Source: a virus
Length of the DNA: 25,222 bases
Reading direction: 5' to 3' (one strand)
IMG/VR virus record: IMGVR_UViG_3300017745_000054
Coordinates: 1-25,222 of that record
The translations under genes were made by a program, and so were the position numbers. The notes beneath the pieces are model-generated. The model searched no databases. It was not told the origin of the DNA and saw nothing but the letters and a program-made list of their open reading frames with translations. This document shows, one piece after another, positions 15,901 through 23,414 of this stretch. Each line of letters starts with the position of its first letter. The first letter of the stretch is position 1.

Positions 15901-17159
15901 AGACCCAACTTGAGGGTCAAGCAAAGGCTTTTGGAGACTTCGTTAATAACGTGCCTGTGCTGCGTGCCTTCTTCCCCTTTGTGAAGACCGGCCACAACAT
16001 CATGGTTTACACCGGCACACACGTCCCACTCCTGTCTAGCCGTCTCAAAGAAGTCCAAGCCGTCATGAACGGTACGGACGAGTACGCCAAAGCAGTGATG
16101 AAGGGACGTCAGGCTGTTGGCCGTTACTTGATTATCACTGGTGCTGTCGCTGCCTACAGCGGCACGATCACCAGTAATGGCCCTCCAGACCCTGCTGAGC
16201 GTAAGGCTTGGCTGAAGAACAACCGTCCCCGCTCTATCAAGGTCGGAGACAAGTTCATCGACTACTCACGTATCGAACCCTTCGGACAAATCCTGTCTGC
16301 GGTGGCTGATCTCGTTGATATGTCCAAGTACGCAGCTAAGCATGGTCTCGGTGGCGATCAGATCGAGTATCTGGCTGGCTACCTGACTTATGCCATTGCT
16401 CAGAACTTCACTAACAAGAGCTACATGCAGGGCGTTGTACCCCTGGGTCAGTTGCTGACTCCTGGTTGGCAGGGCCTCAATGCTCTTACAACCTTGCCTC
16501 TACAGCAGGTCAACAACTTCATCCCCATGTCGGGTGCTCGCCGTGCGTTCTCCAACGCCGTGACGCCTTACATGCAGGAGTACAACACTCAGGTCGATCG
16601 CATCTGGGACTCCATGACAATGGGGTTACTCCCCCTCAGTTCACCATCACATGACTGGCTCGACGGTCAACAGATCGAGTCACCTGCTGGTGGTCTTAAC
16701 GCCCTGAATCCTCTGAAGACTGTTTCACGTACTCAGAGCTTTGTTAGGGATCAACTCGAAGATATGGAGTACGACTCCTCTGTGATCTCTAAGACCCTCC
16801 AGGGTGTGGAGCTCAAGGGTGAGCACAAGTCCCGACTACAACAACTGATGGGTGAGAGCGGCCTTGAACAGCGGCTTGAGCGCATCATGAAGGGTAGGAA
16901 CTGGATTCAAGCTAAGGATCAGTACTTCGAGAATGTCCGCCAAGGAAAGGCGGGCGATAAGCGTAACGAGCTCTACTACAAGTTTGTAAACGACGAGATC
17001 ACCGCCACCCGCGACCGTGCCATTAGCCAACTGACAAGAGAGTTCCCAGAACTCCAGCAACAGATCCACGACCACCGTGTGGTACGTGACTCTCAGAGGG
17101 CGCAAGGTCAGACAACTGAACAGAACTTCGACGATCTGGCTAACTTCTACCGAATGTAA
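12954..17159 (+). CDS. 16: Internal virion protein D, T7 gp16-like
   Basis: 1401 aa, near T7 gp16 (1318 aa). gp16 is the largest core protein, ejected first, and spans the inner membrane to start DNA translocation. The identification rests on size, position between gp15 and gp17, and architecture: an acidic, disordered N-terminus (residues 1-70, with a Glu run near 60), a Gly/Ala-rich hydrophobic segment around residues 180-215 (GFGGAAAGAGVIQAGVRGAA), long helical regions, and the segment PTTHLINGISNLMQVTYRPL, followed by NFPLFNWPSKMLTTSDEFFKAL and VPVLRAFFPFVKTGHNIM, which are typical of gp16-like ejection proteins. A hydrophobic stretch near residue 1058 (YLIITGAVAAYSG) may be a membrane segment. 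The N-terminus shows no transglycosylase domain, unlike T7. It starts 9 bases after the terminator T-run, in an AT-rich leader without a Shine-Dalgarno. Confidence 0.88.
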   Translation: MSDLSQYFSSATENAEGFVDTTREQQLDAMGIQQPEQALAKAQQQESAAPAATPEQEEEEGGNLLSTITQGIDGVLGTNLNETLEQNREAAEPQREAIAQGVDDFRKNQPEPVKVAVGAGLGAAESIGSTAEVIGDTVKTFAGLAEESDDVFSNKYEWAKWDLGKDEYGAQTGVGKIAQGFAEFGLLMAATGGFGGAAAGAGVIQAGVRGAASGVAADMISAMKGEGNLSNLIRDQAPDWYPTWLTALAVDDDDNPWEAAFKTALEGGGIGFVADAAIAYATGARAARAADKAGKPLADQEKAAEAAFSAKHKTLDLIREQRIEDGPLGQAARVNPRLAEPLANAKKGIPVTYDDVANAFPEYFAPGTRVPEPNFHPEVYNRLRRMGKNDGLSINPFTGEQPRSGKMVAIDGAVLDNITPENVGNFIALNYDKLTRDDVFLGSWVSQETGQPVVELSRLVADQDEALTLGRAFDQEGVFDINLANSRMDGDGYISTGGSDRLRETKGGHITPATDLPLIKEVSDATSVVQAQRTATASSAPVATGSSITKAQLHKIATAVGDEPAALLKQIADGNPVDISKLSKASRQTVDEVAQEAASGIQEALGGGGQIDFTKILKQKVGDDVLLTRAGIVQVRGLMQEMSAKAAQTSISIKRASDGGKEFHHQFDEMVDNLKGLLAVHKESANSYSKYLSTYKVKVPLLGEIDLPKVFQPETPDRLAASLVDAGKTLDELKAKVKSGDPKAKSEAVRIAAAMDLAGGDITKTLSFAKNARQLAGQDALSIMYNSMLSSPTTHLINGISNLMQVTYRPLAAMAGGNAKTKKQAIAAYSAFFSNVNESWGLAAKVFADGSNVKGTKGFVQSGETTQAIKQLSIAAEATSDLNQQAASGWMNTLHDMANFPLFNWPSKMLTTSDEFFKALVSRMEFQAKTMGDAIDAAGTSGKPVEDVYKELLEKTKQYNFGKESGEILNEDLLAVAKEVTFQTQLEGQAKAFGDFVNNVPVLRAFFPFVKTGHNIMVYTGTHVPLLSSRLKEVQAVMNGTDEYAKAVMKGRQAVGRYLIITGAVAAYSGTITSNGPPDPAERKAWLKNNRPRSIKVGDKFIDYSRIEPFGQILSAVADLVDMSKYAAKHGLGGDQIEYLAGYLTYAIAQNFTNKSYMQGVVPLGQLLTPGWQGLNALTTLPLQQVNNFIPMSGARRAFSNAVTPYMQEYNTQVDRIWDSMTMGLLPLSSPSHDWLDGQQIESPAGGLNALNPLKTVSRTQSFVRDQLEDMEYDSSVISKTLQGVELKGEHKSRLQQLMGESGLEQRLERIMKGRNWIQAKDQYFENVRQGKAGDKRNELYYKFVNDEITATRDRAISQLTREFPELQQQIHDHRVVRDSQRAQGQTTEQNFDDLANFYRM

Positions 17160-17161
17160 TT

Positions 17162-18670
17162 ATGGCGACTACTCAAAATACATATACAGGGGACGGGTCT
17201 ACCGTCCTTTTTTCTTTCACATTCCCCTATATCTCTGAGCAGGATGTATTCGTCTCCCTAGATGGTACAGAACTGGACTCAACAACTGAATACAGCTTCG
17301 CCAACGCTACTACTATTCAATTCGCTACTGCTCCTGTACAGGATGCAGCTATCCGAATCTTTCGGCAAACATCTAACGATGATGTAAAGGCAGTTTTCTT
17401 CCCTGGCTCTGCTATTCGGGCGCGTGACCTGAACGATAACTTCACCCAAGTTCTCTACTCGTCGCAGGAATCAGACGCCACGGCAGTTGACGCGGTGGCA
17501 TCGGCTTCCCAAGCCTCTACCGCTGCTGCTAACGCAGCGTCTGATGCTGCTACAGCCACAGCAGCCGTTACGGTCGCTGAGTCTGCTGCTACTCAGGCAC
17601 AGACTGACGCCTCAACCGCCTTGGCTCAGGTCTCAACAGCTCAACAAGCTGCCACCGATAGCCAAGCTGCAGCCGCTCAGGCTATTAGTGAGGCCTCTAC
17701 TGCAACTACAGCTGCCCAAGCTGCTGAGCAAAAGGCTGCTGATGCTGAGGTTGCTGCCAATAACAGCCTCGCAGCTTCCAACGCTGCAACAGTTGCCTCG
17801 AATAACGCTACAACGGTGGCTGCAGGAGCCGTCTCCACGGCCAACCAGAGTGCTACCGACGCTGCGTCCGCAGTTGCAACGGCAAATACTGCAGTAACTA
17901 CCGCAAATAGTTCAATTACAGATGCAGCAAACGCAGTATCTACCGCTAATACAGCTGAAACTACGGCAAATACAGCAGCTACCAACGCTCAAGCAGCTCT
18001 TGATGCTGTTGGTGATGCTCTTAACTATGATCTGGTCGATAACGTTGCATCCATCTCTGGATCTCCGTCGGACGGTGATGCTGTACAGGTTGTTAACTCG
18101 ACAGGTATTGAATCATTCACACCTTTGAGTGATTTGCCTAACGGATTCGTAGGTGACTCGGGTATTAATGTCCGTATTATCTACCGTAATACTCTATCCT
18201 CCTGGACTTATATTGCGTATGCAGCTAATGACCCTGATGCTCGTTATGTAGAGTCAGGTTCAAATGTATCTGAGCTGGTCAATGATGCAAACTACATCAC
18301 AGCAGTAGATATCCCGACTATTCCAACCGCGGTATCGGAGCTGACTAATGACTCTGCTTACATTACACAGAGTGACGCTCTACCTCCGACTGGTGGAACT
18401 ATCAACGGCAACCTTGTAGTTGACGGTGACCTCATCTCCTTTGGCAACGTTAGCCGGGGATCTGGTGAGATCGTCCTGAACTGCGAGGCCAATACGCATG
18501 GCGTAACTATCAAAGGCCCAGCACATAGTGCGGGGGCTACCTACACGATCACCTTGCCTGATAACACGGGTACATCTGGTCAGGTCTTGGCAACTGATGG
18601 CAGTGGTAACACGTCTTGGACGACTGTCGTAACTGACATCGACCTGGATTCTCTTCCCGCATTGCCATGA
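17162..18670 (+). CDS. 17: Tail fibre protein, T7 gp17-type N-terminus
   Basis: 502 aa against 553 aa in T7. Residues 1 to about 105 form the T7 tail-fibre attachment domain (NTYTGDGSTVLFSFTFPYIS, FVSLDGTEL, AAIRIFRQTSNDD, then FFPGSAIRARDLNDNFTQVL), which binds the nozzle. Residues about 106-280 are an Ala/Thr/Ser-rich coiled coil with many near-heptad repeats, forming the trimeric shaft. The C-terminal part carries two copies of a short motif, SELVNDANYIT and SELTNDSAYIT, and the ending ITLPDNTGTSGQVLATDGSG, common in marine phage fibres. No large receptor-binding head is present, suggesting the fibre links to other proteins such as the next gene product. It starts two bases after gp16 and overlaps the next gene by 4 bases. 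Confidence 0.9.
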   Translation: MATTQNTYTGDGSTVLFSFTFPYISEQDVFVSLDGTELDSTTEYSFANATTIQFATAPVQDAAIRIFRQTSNDDVKAVFFPGSAIRARDLNDNFTQVLYSSQESDATAVDAVASASQASTAAANAASDAATATAAVTVAESAATQAQTDASTALAQVSTAQQAATDSQAAAAQAISEASTATTAAQAAEQKAADAEVAANNSLAASNAATVASNNATTVAAGAVSTANQSATDAASAVATANTAVTTANSSITDAANAVSTANTAETTANTAATNAQAALDAVGDALNYDLVDNVASISGSPSDGDAVQVVNSTGIESFTPLSDLPNGFVGDSGINVRIIYRNTLSSWTYIAYAANDPDARYVESGSNVSELVNDANYITAVDIPTIPTAVSELTNDSAYITQSDALPPTGGTINGNLVVDGDLISFGNVSRGSGEIVLNCEANTHGVTIKGPAHSAGATYTITLPDNTGTSGQVLATDGSGNTSWTTVVTDIDLDSLPALP

Positions 18671-21333
18671 CCCTACAAGATACCGACAAGTTCCTTGTGG
18701 GTCGATCTGGAACTAATCACAGCGTTGAATCACAAGCACTTATGGCACAAGTTGAAGACACTGACCTGCTCTTGGTATCAAGGAGTGGGTCTAATTTTAA
18801 AGTGACAGGTCTAGAGCTCAAGGACTCCTTTGGTTCTGGCTCTATTAACCCTGGGGCTAATGATATCTCCACAGATATCGCCTTTCAAAGCGGTACAGGT
18901 ACAGAAGCAGACCCTTATGTTTTAGCTCCTGTAATTGTTGCCCCATACGGTGGCTCTGTATCCAGTACAGAGACCCTAACTATCATCGGCCAGACGCCAC
19001 TTACCCCTGTGGTTTGGACGGACAACAGTGTTGGTGCTGGTACAAGGTTTACACAGATTGATGGTCAGGAGACTGACGCTTCTGGTGTGTGGACAGGTAA
19101 TCTTGAGTATGCTGACATCCCTGCTAGTACTACTGATACCACGTATGTAGGCCTTCTACAGATCGGGTTGGTGTTCTTTAGTTGGACAATTGATCAGAGG
19201 GAAGTAGATACAGTCCCTCCAGCTATTACTAGCGTCTCTCTAATTGAGAATGACGCCGTTGATGCTAATAGATTCACCTCACAGGTGTTTACATTTTCTA
19301 CTAACATTGATGATGGAACACCTACAGCAGTTAAGACCATTGACGCTCACGTTGATGGGACCTTAACCAGTGAGGTTCAGTTCGTTGAACCCCTAGAGAG
19401 TTCCAGTGGGAGTAACTTAACCTTCGCTGCTGGTACGGAAATGACGTCCGTAGCTCCCGGTGATTTCTTTACGCAACCTGGACCATCGGGTACTGCAACC
19501 TGGTCTGACAATGTATCAATTGCGCCAAACTCTAGCGCCGCTGTCCGAGCACGGCCAAGTATGTTTGACGGCAATCTAACTACTCAATGCTATACAGAGA
19601 ATGATACGTTTGCCCAGATTAACTGGGACATTGGTGTTAACATTTCTGGTAAAACAATTAAGCTGTTAACTGGAAATGTAAATACTTCTCACTCTCTCTA
19701 TTTTACGGATACTAATACAGGCAGTGAGTTGTCAACCGGCGTTACGTCTGATGCTTCTGGCTTCATTGAATATGACACAGCAGCGTTGCAGTTCCCGAAT
19801 CTCGACAAGATAGGTATCCAGATGAATGAGAATAATAAAGATGTTCTCATTAAAGCGGTTTATCTAGATGATGTCATCGTTACTGATGGACAGTCGATTA
19901 TTACGACAATTACTGGGGTTACCGCCTCCGTATCTGGTACTACTATAACTCTATCCAGCACATCAGGTGGATGGATTAATGGTGTAGATGTCACTGGTCC
20001 TACGAAGTCCATCACTGCAGCTAATACCCGTCTTTATCTTAAGTTTGATAGCTCAGGTAACGTCGAAACGCTCATCAACGAGCCACAGGATCCTCCATAC
20101 ACAACCTCAGCTACTAATCCAGGTCTAACGCTTACATTCCCTGCTGTATTCCCTGACGGACAGGCTCCTGATACGGATCTACCTGAAGGAACAACACTTA
20201 CTGTTCTTGTTGTTGCTGAGAATGCGGCTGCAACTGCTGGCCCTGCTGGTGCAACGGTTCAACCTGAGATCCCTGCCCCTGCTGCTCCCCTTGCTGGGCT
20301 GACCACGCTGTATGAAGGCAACGCTTCTACCAATAACATCGTCAATGGTGTTGACCTTGCTAATAATGGGGGCTTAGTTTGGCTTAAAAATAGAGAAAAT
20401 GGTTCTACCAATCACTGGCTAGTTGATACAGTCCGTGGTCTTAATTCAGCATTGCTTACTAACAGCAATACCAGTCCAATTAATGCTACCGTAGTAAGTT
20501 CTTTTAACACAGACGGTTTTACAATCCCTAGCAACAGCTCTGTTAATACCCAACCACTTGATTATGTTGCTTGGACATTAGGTAAAGCTGAAGGCTATTT
20601 CGACATTGTTGAATTTACAACACCTCAGCAAGTTGCAACTGTCAACCATTCGCTCGGTTCTGTACCAGGATTGATCATTGTTAAATACTTAAGTGGTAAC
20701 GGTGATTGGTTCACGTACCACCCGAGTATCGGTAATAATTCCTACTTAACGTTGAACTCGAGTAATGCAATAGATGCAACTTTTGATGTATGGAATGGTT
20801 TTTCACCAACTGCAACCCAGTTTCAATACAACGCTCTTGTAAATGGAGGCGGTACATATATTGCCTATTTATTTGCAGAGGATACGCCTGGTGTAATTAA
20901 ATGTGGTTCCTACTCTGGCGCTGGTACTACGAATCAGATTGATGTTGGATTTAAACCTCAATGGGTTCTAATAAAAAGTATGGGCTCTGCTGATTGGCTG
21001 ATCTTTGATAACAAGAGAGGTGCAACCCCCAACACAGACCCCTTGTATCCCAATCGGGACTATAAAGAAGGTGGGACCAGCTTTAGTGCGGGAGGTTCTA
21101 ATCACATCCGCTTTAACGATAATGGTATGGAAATTAACGGCTCAGGAGGAGTCCTAAACGACTCGAGCAGTAATTACATCTATGTTGCTATCGCAGAGCC
21201 CTCTGCTGCTGTGAGTCAGACTCAATCTCAGTTTGACGCCACTTCTGAGAGCTTTGAAACTTTTGGATTAAATACAGCTATCTATCAAGGTAACCAAGCT
21301 CAGCAAGCATTAGATAACTACTACAACTCATAG
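18667..21333 (+). CDS. Large tail fibre or adhesin-like structural protein
   Basis: 888 aa. The N-terminus holds two tandem repeats of about 25 residues, DTDKFLVGRSGTNHSV and DTDLLLVSRSGSNFKV, a short module often found in cyanophage fibre proteins. The middle (about 60-540) is Ser/Thr/Gly-rich beta structure with Ig-like stretches. The C-terminal third contains three related segments: GGLVWLKNRENG (about residue 567) followed by HWLVDTVRG, GLIIVKYLSGNGDWFTYH (about 669) and QWVLIKSMGSADWLIFDNKRG (about 766). They share a strand with Val/Ile-Lys followed by a tryptophan and look like repeats of one beta domain known from marine phage fibres. Its start overlaps the gp17 stop (ATGA), so the two are probably co-translated and act together in host attachment. 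The exact receptor is unknown. Confidence 0.75.
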   Translation: MTLQDTDKFLVGRSGTNHSVESQALMAQVEDTDLLLVSRSGSNFKVTGLELKDSFGSGSINPGANDISTDIAFQSGTGTEADPYVLAPVIVAPYGGSVSSTETLTIIGQTPLTPVVWTDNSVGAGTRFTQIDGQETDASGVWTGNLEYADIPASTTDTTYVGLLQIGLVFFSWTIDQREVDTVPPAITSVSLIENDAVDANRFTSQVFTFSTNIDDGTPTAVKTIDAHVDGTLTSEVQFVEPLESSSGSNLTFAAGTEMTSVAPGDFFTQPGPSGTATWSDNVSIAPNSSAAVRARPSMFDGNLTTQCYTENDTFAQINWDIGVNISGKTIKLLTGNVNTSHSLYFTDTNTGSELSTGVTSDASGFIEYDTAALQFPNLDKIGIQMNENNKDVLIKAVYLDDVIVTDGQSIITTITGVTASVSGTTITLSSTSGGWINGVDVTGPTKSITAANTRLYLKFDSSGNVETLINEPQDPPYTTSATNPGLTLTFPAVFPDGQAPDTDLPEGTTLTVLVVAENAAATAGPAGATVQPEIPAPAAPLAGLTTLYEGNASTNNIVNGVDLANNGGLVWLKNRENGSTNHWLVDTVRGLNSALLTNSNTSPINATVVSSFNTDGFTIPSNSSVNTQPLDYVAWTLGKAEGYFDIVEFTTPQQVATVNHSLGSVPGLIIVKYLSGNGDWFTYHPSIGNNSYLTLNSSNAIDATFDVWNGFSPTATQFQYNALVNGGGTYIAYLFAEDTPGVIKCGSYSGAGTTNQIDVGFKPQWVLIKSMGSADWLIFDNKRGATPNTDPLYPNRDYKEGGTSFSAGGSNHIRFNDNGMEINGSGGVLNDSSSNYIYVAIAEPSAAVSQTQSQFDATSESFETFGLNTAIYQGNQAQQALDNYYNS

Positions 21334-21334
21334 C

Positions 21335-21362
21335 ACCAATCAAAGTCCAACTTTTTTTTGGT
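21335..21362 (+). terminator. Weak stem-loop with T-run after the fibre genes
   Basis: AAAGT-CCA-ACTTT (21342-21354) is followed by five more T, and outer ACCAA/TTGGT bases can also pair. The stem is short and AT-rich, so termination would be weak. It lies in the 36-base gap before the small membrane protein gene. Confidence 0.35.
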
Positions 21363-21369
21363 ACATTGT

Positions 21370-21630
21370 ATGCCTGAATACATATTCGTTTTTATCGCAT
21401 CGGGCATCTTTTCTGTTCTCGCTTTGGCTAGTCGTAAGTTTGAAACTACGGATCGACGTATCGATGCCATCGAACTTAAGATGGCTGAACGATATTTAAC
21501 CAAAGATGATTTTAATAGAAGGTGGGATACTCTCATCTCAGTATTAATGCGTCTAGAGGATAAAGTCGACGCCCATTTAAGTGACGAACCTTCAAAAATT
21601 CAACAAATTAAACGTAAGTACGAACTATGA
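21370..21630 (+). CDS. Small membrane protein, possible holin or spanin-like
   Basis: 86 aa from the ATG at 21370; a TTG four codons upstream is a less likely start because it lies in the T-run of the stem-loop. The N-terminus has one hydrophobic segment (YIFVFIASGIFSVLALA), followed by a charged, probably coiled-coil region (RRIDAIELKMAERYLTKDDF, then NRRWDTLISVLMRLEDKVDA). The single membrane span and position directly after the fibre genes match T7 gp17.5, the holin, which also lies between gp17 and gp18. An N-terminal anchor with a coiled-coil tail could equally be Rz-like. No lysis function can be proven from the sequence. Confidence 0.6.
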   Translation: MPEYIFVFIASGIFSVLALASRKFETTDRRIDAIELKMAERYLTKDDFNRRWDTLISVLMRLEDKVDAHLSDEPSKIQQIKRKYEL

Positions 21631-21791
21631 AAACCGTTATTGAAATCCTACGCCCTGTGCTGATTGCACTGCTAACTAGCAAGGCTGCTAAGGAACTTTT
21701 AGTGGACATCGTCCGCAAACTGGCTGAGAAGTCTGAGAACCAAGTTGACGACACTCTCGTCGAAGGATTGGCCCGCGCTCTCGAGGTCTGA
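21627..21791 (+). CDS. 54-aa conserved-looking small protein
   Basis: 54 aa, function not recognised. The ATG overlaps the previous stop (ATGA) and the gene ends two bases before the small terminase start, so it fills the gap exactly. The N-terminus is moderately hydrophobic (TVIEILRPVLIALLTSKAAK), followed by an amphipathic helical part (ELLVDIVRKLAEKSENQVDD) and LVEGLARALEV. The short hydrophobic stretch (about residues 4-17) is borderline for membrane insertion. Its position between a membrane protein and the terminase gene suggests a lysis or packaging accessory, but this is inference from location. Confidence 0.6.
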   Translation: MKTVIEILRPVLIALLTSKAAKELLVDIVRKLAEKSENQVDDTLVEGLARALEV

Positions 21792-21793
21792 TC

Positions 21794-22024
21794 ATGGCCA
21801 AGCGTGCCGGCGAAGAGCTCTTTGATGAGCTCCATGCCCTTCTAACTACTGAGCTTGTTGCTCGTATTAAGTCTGGGGAAGCCAGCACGGCTGACCTTCG
21901 TGCCGCCATTGATTGGCTATCGAAGAATGACATCACGGGTGTGCCTATTTCAGGTTCACCCCTGGCGTCTTTGGCCGGTCTGATACCCGAGCTCACATTT
22001 GAAGATGTACAAGGGAGTCTCTGA
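21794..22024 (+). CDS. 18: Small terminase subunit, T7 gp18-like
   Basis: 76 aa against 89 aa for T7 gp18. Small terminases recognise phage DNA and present it to the large terminase motor. The segment LLTTELVARIKSGEASTADL, then RAAIDWLSKNDITGVPI, is a pattern I associate with small terminases of many podoviruses: a helical N-terminus, an SGEAS/T turn and a second helix ending in a short loop. The gene position after the fibre and holin-like genes is that of T7 gene 18. Unlike most genes here it has a clear Shine-Dalgarno (GAGG seven bases before the ATG). The large subunit is not in the window and is probably downstream. Confidence 0.7.
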   Translation: MAKRAGEELFDELHALLTTELVARIKSGEASTADLRAAIDWLSKNDITGVPISGSPLASLAGLIPELTFEDVQGSL

Positions 22025-22302
22025 TGGCACCTAAACGTTCATCAAACCCTGGCAAGTCTGCAAAGTATTACGCCAAGAACCCTAAGGCCAGGGCAAAGAA
22101 GAATGCAGCGCAGCGTAAGCGCAATAAAACCTCCGCCAATAAAACATACCGGGCTGAGCTGAATGCAGCTCGTCGCAAGGACGGTAACTACGGCAAAGGC
22201 GGAGCTGACTACAGCCACACAAAGTCCGGAAAGCTTGTGCGTGAGAGCGCAAAGAAGAACCGGGCACGTAATGGGTCGGGCGGTAAATCGACCAAAAAGT
22301 AA
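22024..22302 (+). CDS. Highly basic small phage protein
   Basis: 92 aa, very rich in Lys and Arg. It starts MAPKRSSNPGKSAKYYAKNP, continues with a Lys/Arg/Asn-rich helix region (KARAKKNAAQRKRNKTSANK, TYRAELNAARRK), and has a Gly-rich part YGKGGADYSHTKSGKLV before the C-terminal NRARNGSGGKSTKK. I recall similar proteins, with the GxxxSHTKxGKLV and NRARNG motifs, in many marine phages, but their function is not established to my knowledge. The charge suggests nucleic-acid binding. It has a good Shine-Dalgarno (AAGGGAG six bases before the ATG) and shares one base with the terminase stop. Confidence 0.7.
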   Translation: MAPKRSSNPGKSAKYYAKNPKARAKKNAAQRKRNKTSANKTYRAELNAARRKDGNYGKGGADYSHTKSGKLVRESAKKNRARNGSGGKSTKK

Positions 22303-22323
22303 ACCTTATTCAATGAGCCACCG

Positions 22324-22593
22324 ATGGACACGCCCCGAAGCCTCATGCACGAACTCCTTACCTTTCGCGCGTCTGATGCGAAAAGAATGTGGAGGGAGAA
22401 TATCTTTAATCGGGACGGAAACGCCTGCACATACTGCGGCTCTACAGAAAATCTAACTATTGATCATATTCACCCCAGGTCGAAGGGTGGTGACAGATGG
22501 TCAGCCTCTAACTGCACGACTGCTTGTCGTTCCTGTAATCAACTTAAAGGATCCATGCGGGTAGAGGATTTTATTCTACTTAAATCTGCTTAA
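22324..22593 (+). CDS. HNH endonuclease
   Basis: 89 aa, a single HNH domain. Zinc-binding pairs are C35-x-x-C38 (CTYCG) and C68-x-x-C71 (CRSCN); the catalytic core includes D47-H48 in LTIDHIHPRSKGG, N63 in SNCTTAC and N72 in SCNQLKG, all in canonical spacing, so the nuclease looks intact. Free-standing HNH proteins in phages are either homing endonucleases or partners of the terminase during packaging. The location two genes after the small terminase allows both. It is compact and lacks an added DNA-binding domain such as AP2 or NUMOD, which slightly favours a packaging or processing role over homing. Its stop shares one base with the next ATG (TAATG). Confidence 0.88.
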   Translation: MDTPRSLMHELLTFRASDAKRMWRENIFNRDGNACTYCGSTENLTIDHIHPRSKGGDRWSASNCTTACRSCNQLKGSMRVEDFILLKSA

Positions 22594-23414
22594 TGGCATT
22601 CCCTTCAAATCCTTCTAGGGGTGATACCCATGAAGAGGATAGTTCAACTTGGCTATATAACGGCGTAAGTTGGGACCGTTCAGTTATTCGTCCTGGAAAC
22701 AGTACGTCTTATGGTGTTAAGTCCAGTGGTCTAACTGCTGAAGATCCCATCCTTGTTGGTGCGGACGGTGGTTATGAGTTCACTGGCGCATTTGTAGACC
22801 GTACTTCGGGCACTACAGGTAACCTGATCTCTAACAACGTTCAATACACCAACGAGCAGGCTCAGTCTGGTGTGTGGAGGCGCTTTGGGTTCTCCAGTGC
22901 TCAGCAAGTCTTAAACGATGTTGCTTACTTCCCTATATCTCACCATCACTTTGACCAGACCAAGGGTTTATTTGGTGGCGAGCATTTACCTGCTGGAGTA
23001 ACAAATCTCTTTGACTTTGACGATACGGCTCTGTCTAGTGCTGTCACTACTGGTGATCTCCAGTACACAGCTGCTAACGGTTCCTACGATTTTAGAGAGT
23101 GCCTAGTTGGTGATCTGGCTAAGGTTCGTTTCTCTTTTAACGTTACCCCTCAACAAGCTAATACAACCCTCGAGGTTGGCTTGATCTGGGCTACTCGTGA
23201 TGCCAATGATGCGGTGACCTTTACGTTCCCACTGCTTACTCAGCCTATCTTCTACGGCACCGGTACGGTCGGTAAATCCTTCCTGAACCGTGTCGAGATG
23301 TCGGCCTACTTCGCTTCTAGTGAAGACCTTAATGCCCGTGTTCTACCCGCTATTCGTGCGGACAATGAAGTCCTGATTCAACCCCTGACCACTCTCTGCA
23401 CGATTGTCCGATGA
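22593..23414 (+). CDS. Putative virion structural protein (fibre, decoration or horn candidate)
   Basis: 273 aa (about 29 kDa). The start MAFPSNPSRGDTHEEDSSTW, then LYNGVSWDRS, is a short module seen at the start of many marine phage structural proteins. Further on are beta-rich segments, a His-rich patch (PISHHHFDQTKG) and a C-terminal domain with AKVRFSFNVTPQQANTTLEV and GKSFLNRVEMSAYF. No enzyme motif is visible. It overlaps the following adhesin-like gene by 4 bases, so the two are likely made together as parts of one structure. Cyanophage Syn5 encodes capsid-horn proteins in its late region, one of about 29 kDa as I recall; similarity in size and place is suggestive only. Confidence 0.6.
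   Translation: MAFPSNPSRGDTHEEDSSTWLYNGVSWDRSVIRPGNSTSYGVKSSGLTAEDPILVGADGGYEFTGAFVDRTSGTTGNLISNNVQYTNEQAQSGVWRRFGFSSAQQVLNDVAYFPISHHHFDQTKGLFGGEHLPAGVTNLFDFDDTALSSAVTTGDLQYTAANGSYDFRECLVGDLAKVRFSFNVTPQQANTTLEVGLIWATRDANDAVTFTFPLLTQPIFYGTGTVGKSFLNRVEMSAYFASSEDLNARVLPAIRADNEVLIQPLTTLCTIVR

Noticed and set aside
17480-18005. Tandem DNA repeat or CRISPR-like array
   Set aside because: The repetitive look comes from Ala/Thr/Ser codons of the fibre coiled coil. There are no identical repeats with regular unique spacers.
18660-18675. gp17 and the following fibre gene as one gene split by a frameshift
   Set aside because: The ATGA overlap is the ordinary coupling used throughout the operon, no slippery site is present, and the second protein starts with a recognisable N-terminal module.
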